This document shows positions 62,641-64,000 of a DNA stretch of 64,000 nt, piece by piece. Below the pieces are notes generated by a model. That model saw only the letters and a program-made list of their open reading frames with translations. It did no database searches and had not been told where the DNA came from. Source of the DNA: Notamacropus eugenii (Eukaryota > Chordata > Mammalia > Diprotodontia > Macropodidae); the NCBI RefSeq assembly GCF_028372415.1, contig NC_092875.1:31576812-31640811 (forward strand), in the 5' to 3' direction. Both the position numbers and the translations under genes were made by a program. Every line of letters begins with the position of its first letter. The first letter of the stretch is position 1.

Positions 62641-63825
62641 TGGTTCTTTAATTGAATTTCCAACCTTTAAAGAAGAACGTAATTTGCTATTTATTCAGCT
62701 GCCTCCACAGAGGGGATGCTATTCCTGGATTACCTGCAGAACCCACTGTTTAGCCCACATCTAAGGCAAGGTCTCCAGTTAGCTGTGGTCTCCTTTTTCA
62801 AAAAGAAGGATTTCACTGTCTCTAGAAGAATGTTTTAGCAATGCTTCCAGGCGGAGAGGGAACCCTGAGTAAACCCAAGCATCCAGATTCAAGTTAGTAA
62901 AGATTTAAAATGGAACAGAACAAGATAAATTGTTTTCTCTGATTGTAAAGAAGGGAGAAGAGAGTTAAAAGGGGAAAAATGAAGGGATTGAATTGAACTA
63001 CTAAGAAATGAAGAGTGGAGGGGAAATCCCACAGCCTATCTGTCAGAGAAGGGAAAGCTGACATCAGTTGCCAGCATAGCCTCAGACAAGAGGATCATGT
63101 AAATACAGTAAATACACACATTTTTGCTGCATGTGTTGATGGGAGTGGGAGGCATTTAGACCTTGTTTCTGTGGTTTTCTTGGTTCAGTTACATAATGGG
63201 CAGAATACCACCATCTGTAAAGGACTTCCTACCATGGCCAAGAAACTGGAAGACCCACTCACCCTCCTGCTGCCAACCACCCCTGCATCTCTTAAGACAG
63301 AACAGCCTTTGAAGTCTGTTATGGCGCCATCCGGGGCAAGAGCGATGCCTGCTGGACAGTGGAAGAGGTGAACACTAGGCCAATAGATAAGCAGCTTAAA
63401 CAGCTATCCACGCATGCCCTTTTAGCAGTCGAGCCAAGGAATTCCTGTGAGGGTTTCCTCCAGTGTTTGCTTAGTCTAGGTTTTTTTTTTTTTTTTAAAC
63501 TGATATGACACATTACCCATCCCATTTGAAAGGATGAACAAATAGAAAGGGATAGGCACTTAGGAACAAGTGACCAGCTTTGTCTGCAGTTACAACTCTA
63601 TGATTCCTTCATCCTTCTGAAGGCTGCTTCTCTTTTTCTTAATTTTTATTTTAATTTTTTTGTGGATTTTTATATTACTTTTATTTAAAAAATCAAATTG
63701 TACTTTTAAAATCATAATTCCTCCTTTGTATGCCTAACCCTCATCACCTTCATTTTCAAATGCATTTCTCCTTACCTCCCACAGAATCATACTCTGCAAT
63801 ACGGAATTTTAAAATAAAGGAATAT
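62641..63825. other. 1.2-kb repeat-poor tract
   Basis: No repeat signature except a 17-bp T run (63481-63497) and AT-rich text from 63640. A 118-codon frame at 63015-63371 has no domain I recognise. It lacks flanking signals and is not called a gene. Confidence 0.4.
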
Positions 63826-63829
63826 CATG

Positions 63830-64000
63830 GAATCGCTGGTGGGGGAAGAGATCTCAAGAGGCATCTAGTCAATTTCCACTATATGTAATCCATAAGTGGT
63901 CATCTAGTATCTGCTTTAAGATGTTAAATGAGTGCTGGACTGGGCATCCTGCTAACTCCAAAGCCATCCCTTCCCACATAAGGATAACTCATTATCAGGA
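63830..64000 (-). mobile_element. CR1/L3 LINE 3' region, cut by the window edge
   Basis: 'ctcaagaggcatctagtcaa', 'aagtggtcatctagtatctg' and 'ctttaagatgttaaatgag' are the reversed CR1/L3 3' end, equivalent to the element at 30440. Confidence 0.6.

Noticed and set aside
63015..63371. 118-codon frame
   Set aside because: No recognisable motif, and the surrounding sequence shows no promoter, intron signal or retrocopy tail.

Overview
The window is non-coding nuclear DNA from a mammal, almost certainly a marsupial. I found no host protein-coding gene. Nearly everything I can assign is a transposable element or a simple repeat. The marsupial call rests on the mix of elements, identified from memory of the families: many tRNA-derived CORE-SINEs of the MIR/THER type, composite SINEs ending in an RTE-like tail, RTE and L1 fragments, HAL1-type LINEs (an L1-like ORF1 without ORF2), and abundant old L2 and CR1/L3 copies. 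No species can be named from this window.

Layout. 0.1-4.4 kb: an RTE-tailed SINE, then two head-to-tail HAL1 copies. 4.4-6.3 kb: an older L1-like 5' half on the minus strand. 6.3-12 kb: CR1, MIR and SINE fragments, a long tract without recognised repeats, and an L1 3' end. 12.3-15.4 kb: the best element in the window, a near full-length HAL1 (minus strand, 5'UTR plus ORF1 with a few stops) inserted in a MIR. 15.4-26 kb: L1 3' ends, L2 reverse-transcriptase remnants (one keeps a YADE version of the YADD motif) and a 59-bp tandem duplication. 26-38 kb: nested SINEs, a hAT-type element carrying two SINEs, a CR1 split by a MIR, an L2 reverse-transcriptase fragment, an AT-rich minisatellite and a U6 snRNA-L1 chimeric retrocopy. 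38.4-40.3 kb: a hAT transposon of the Tip100/Zaphod-Arthur kind with a decayed transposase and a nested L1 piece. 40-64 kb: MIR and L2 fragments, short hAT MITEs sitting inside MIRs, arrays of a ~33-bp unit derived from the MIR tail, an RTE ORF2 C-terminus, long microsatellites and a CR1 fragment at the right edge.

How the parts relate: the LINEs are the likely replication partners of the SINEs and retrocopies. L1 machinery would explain HAL1 and the U6-L1 chimera, RTE the SINEs that share its tail, and L2 the MIRs. The many nested insertions give a relative age order. No bacterial-type operon, CRISPR array or other new multigene system is present. The most notable points are the U6-L1 chimera, the HAL1 elements with a microsatellite in a fixed place, hAT MITEs found repeatedly at the same MIR position, the expanding ~33-bp MIR-tail arrays, and several repeat-free tracts (especially 48.1-48.85 kb) that could be conserved regulatory DNA.
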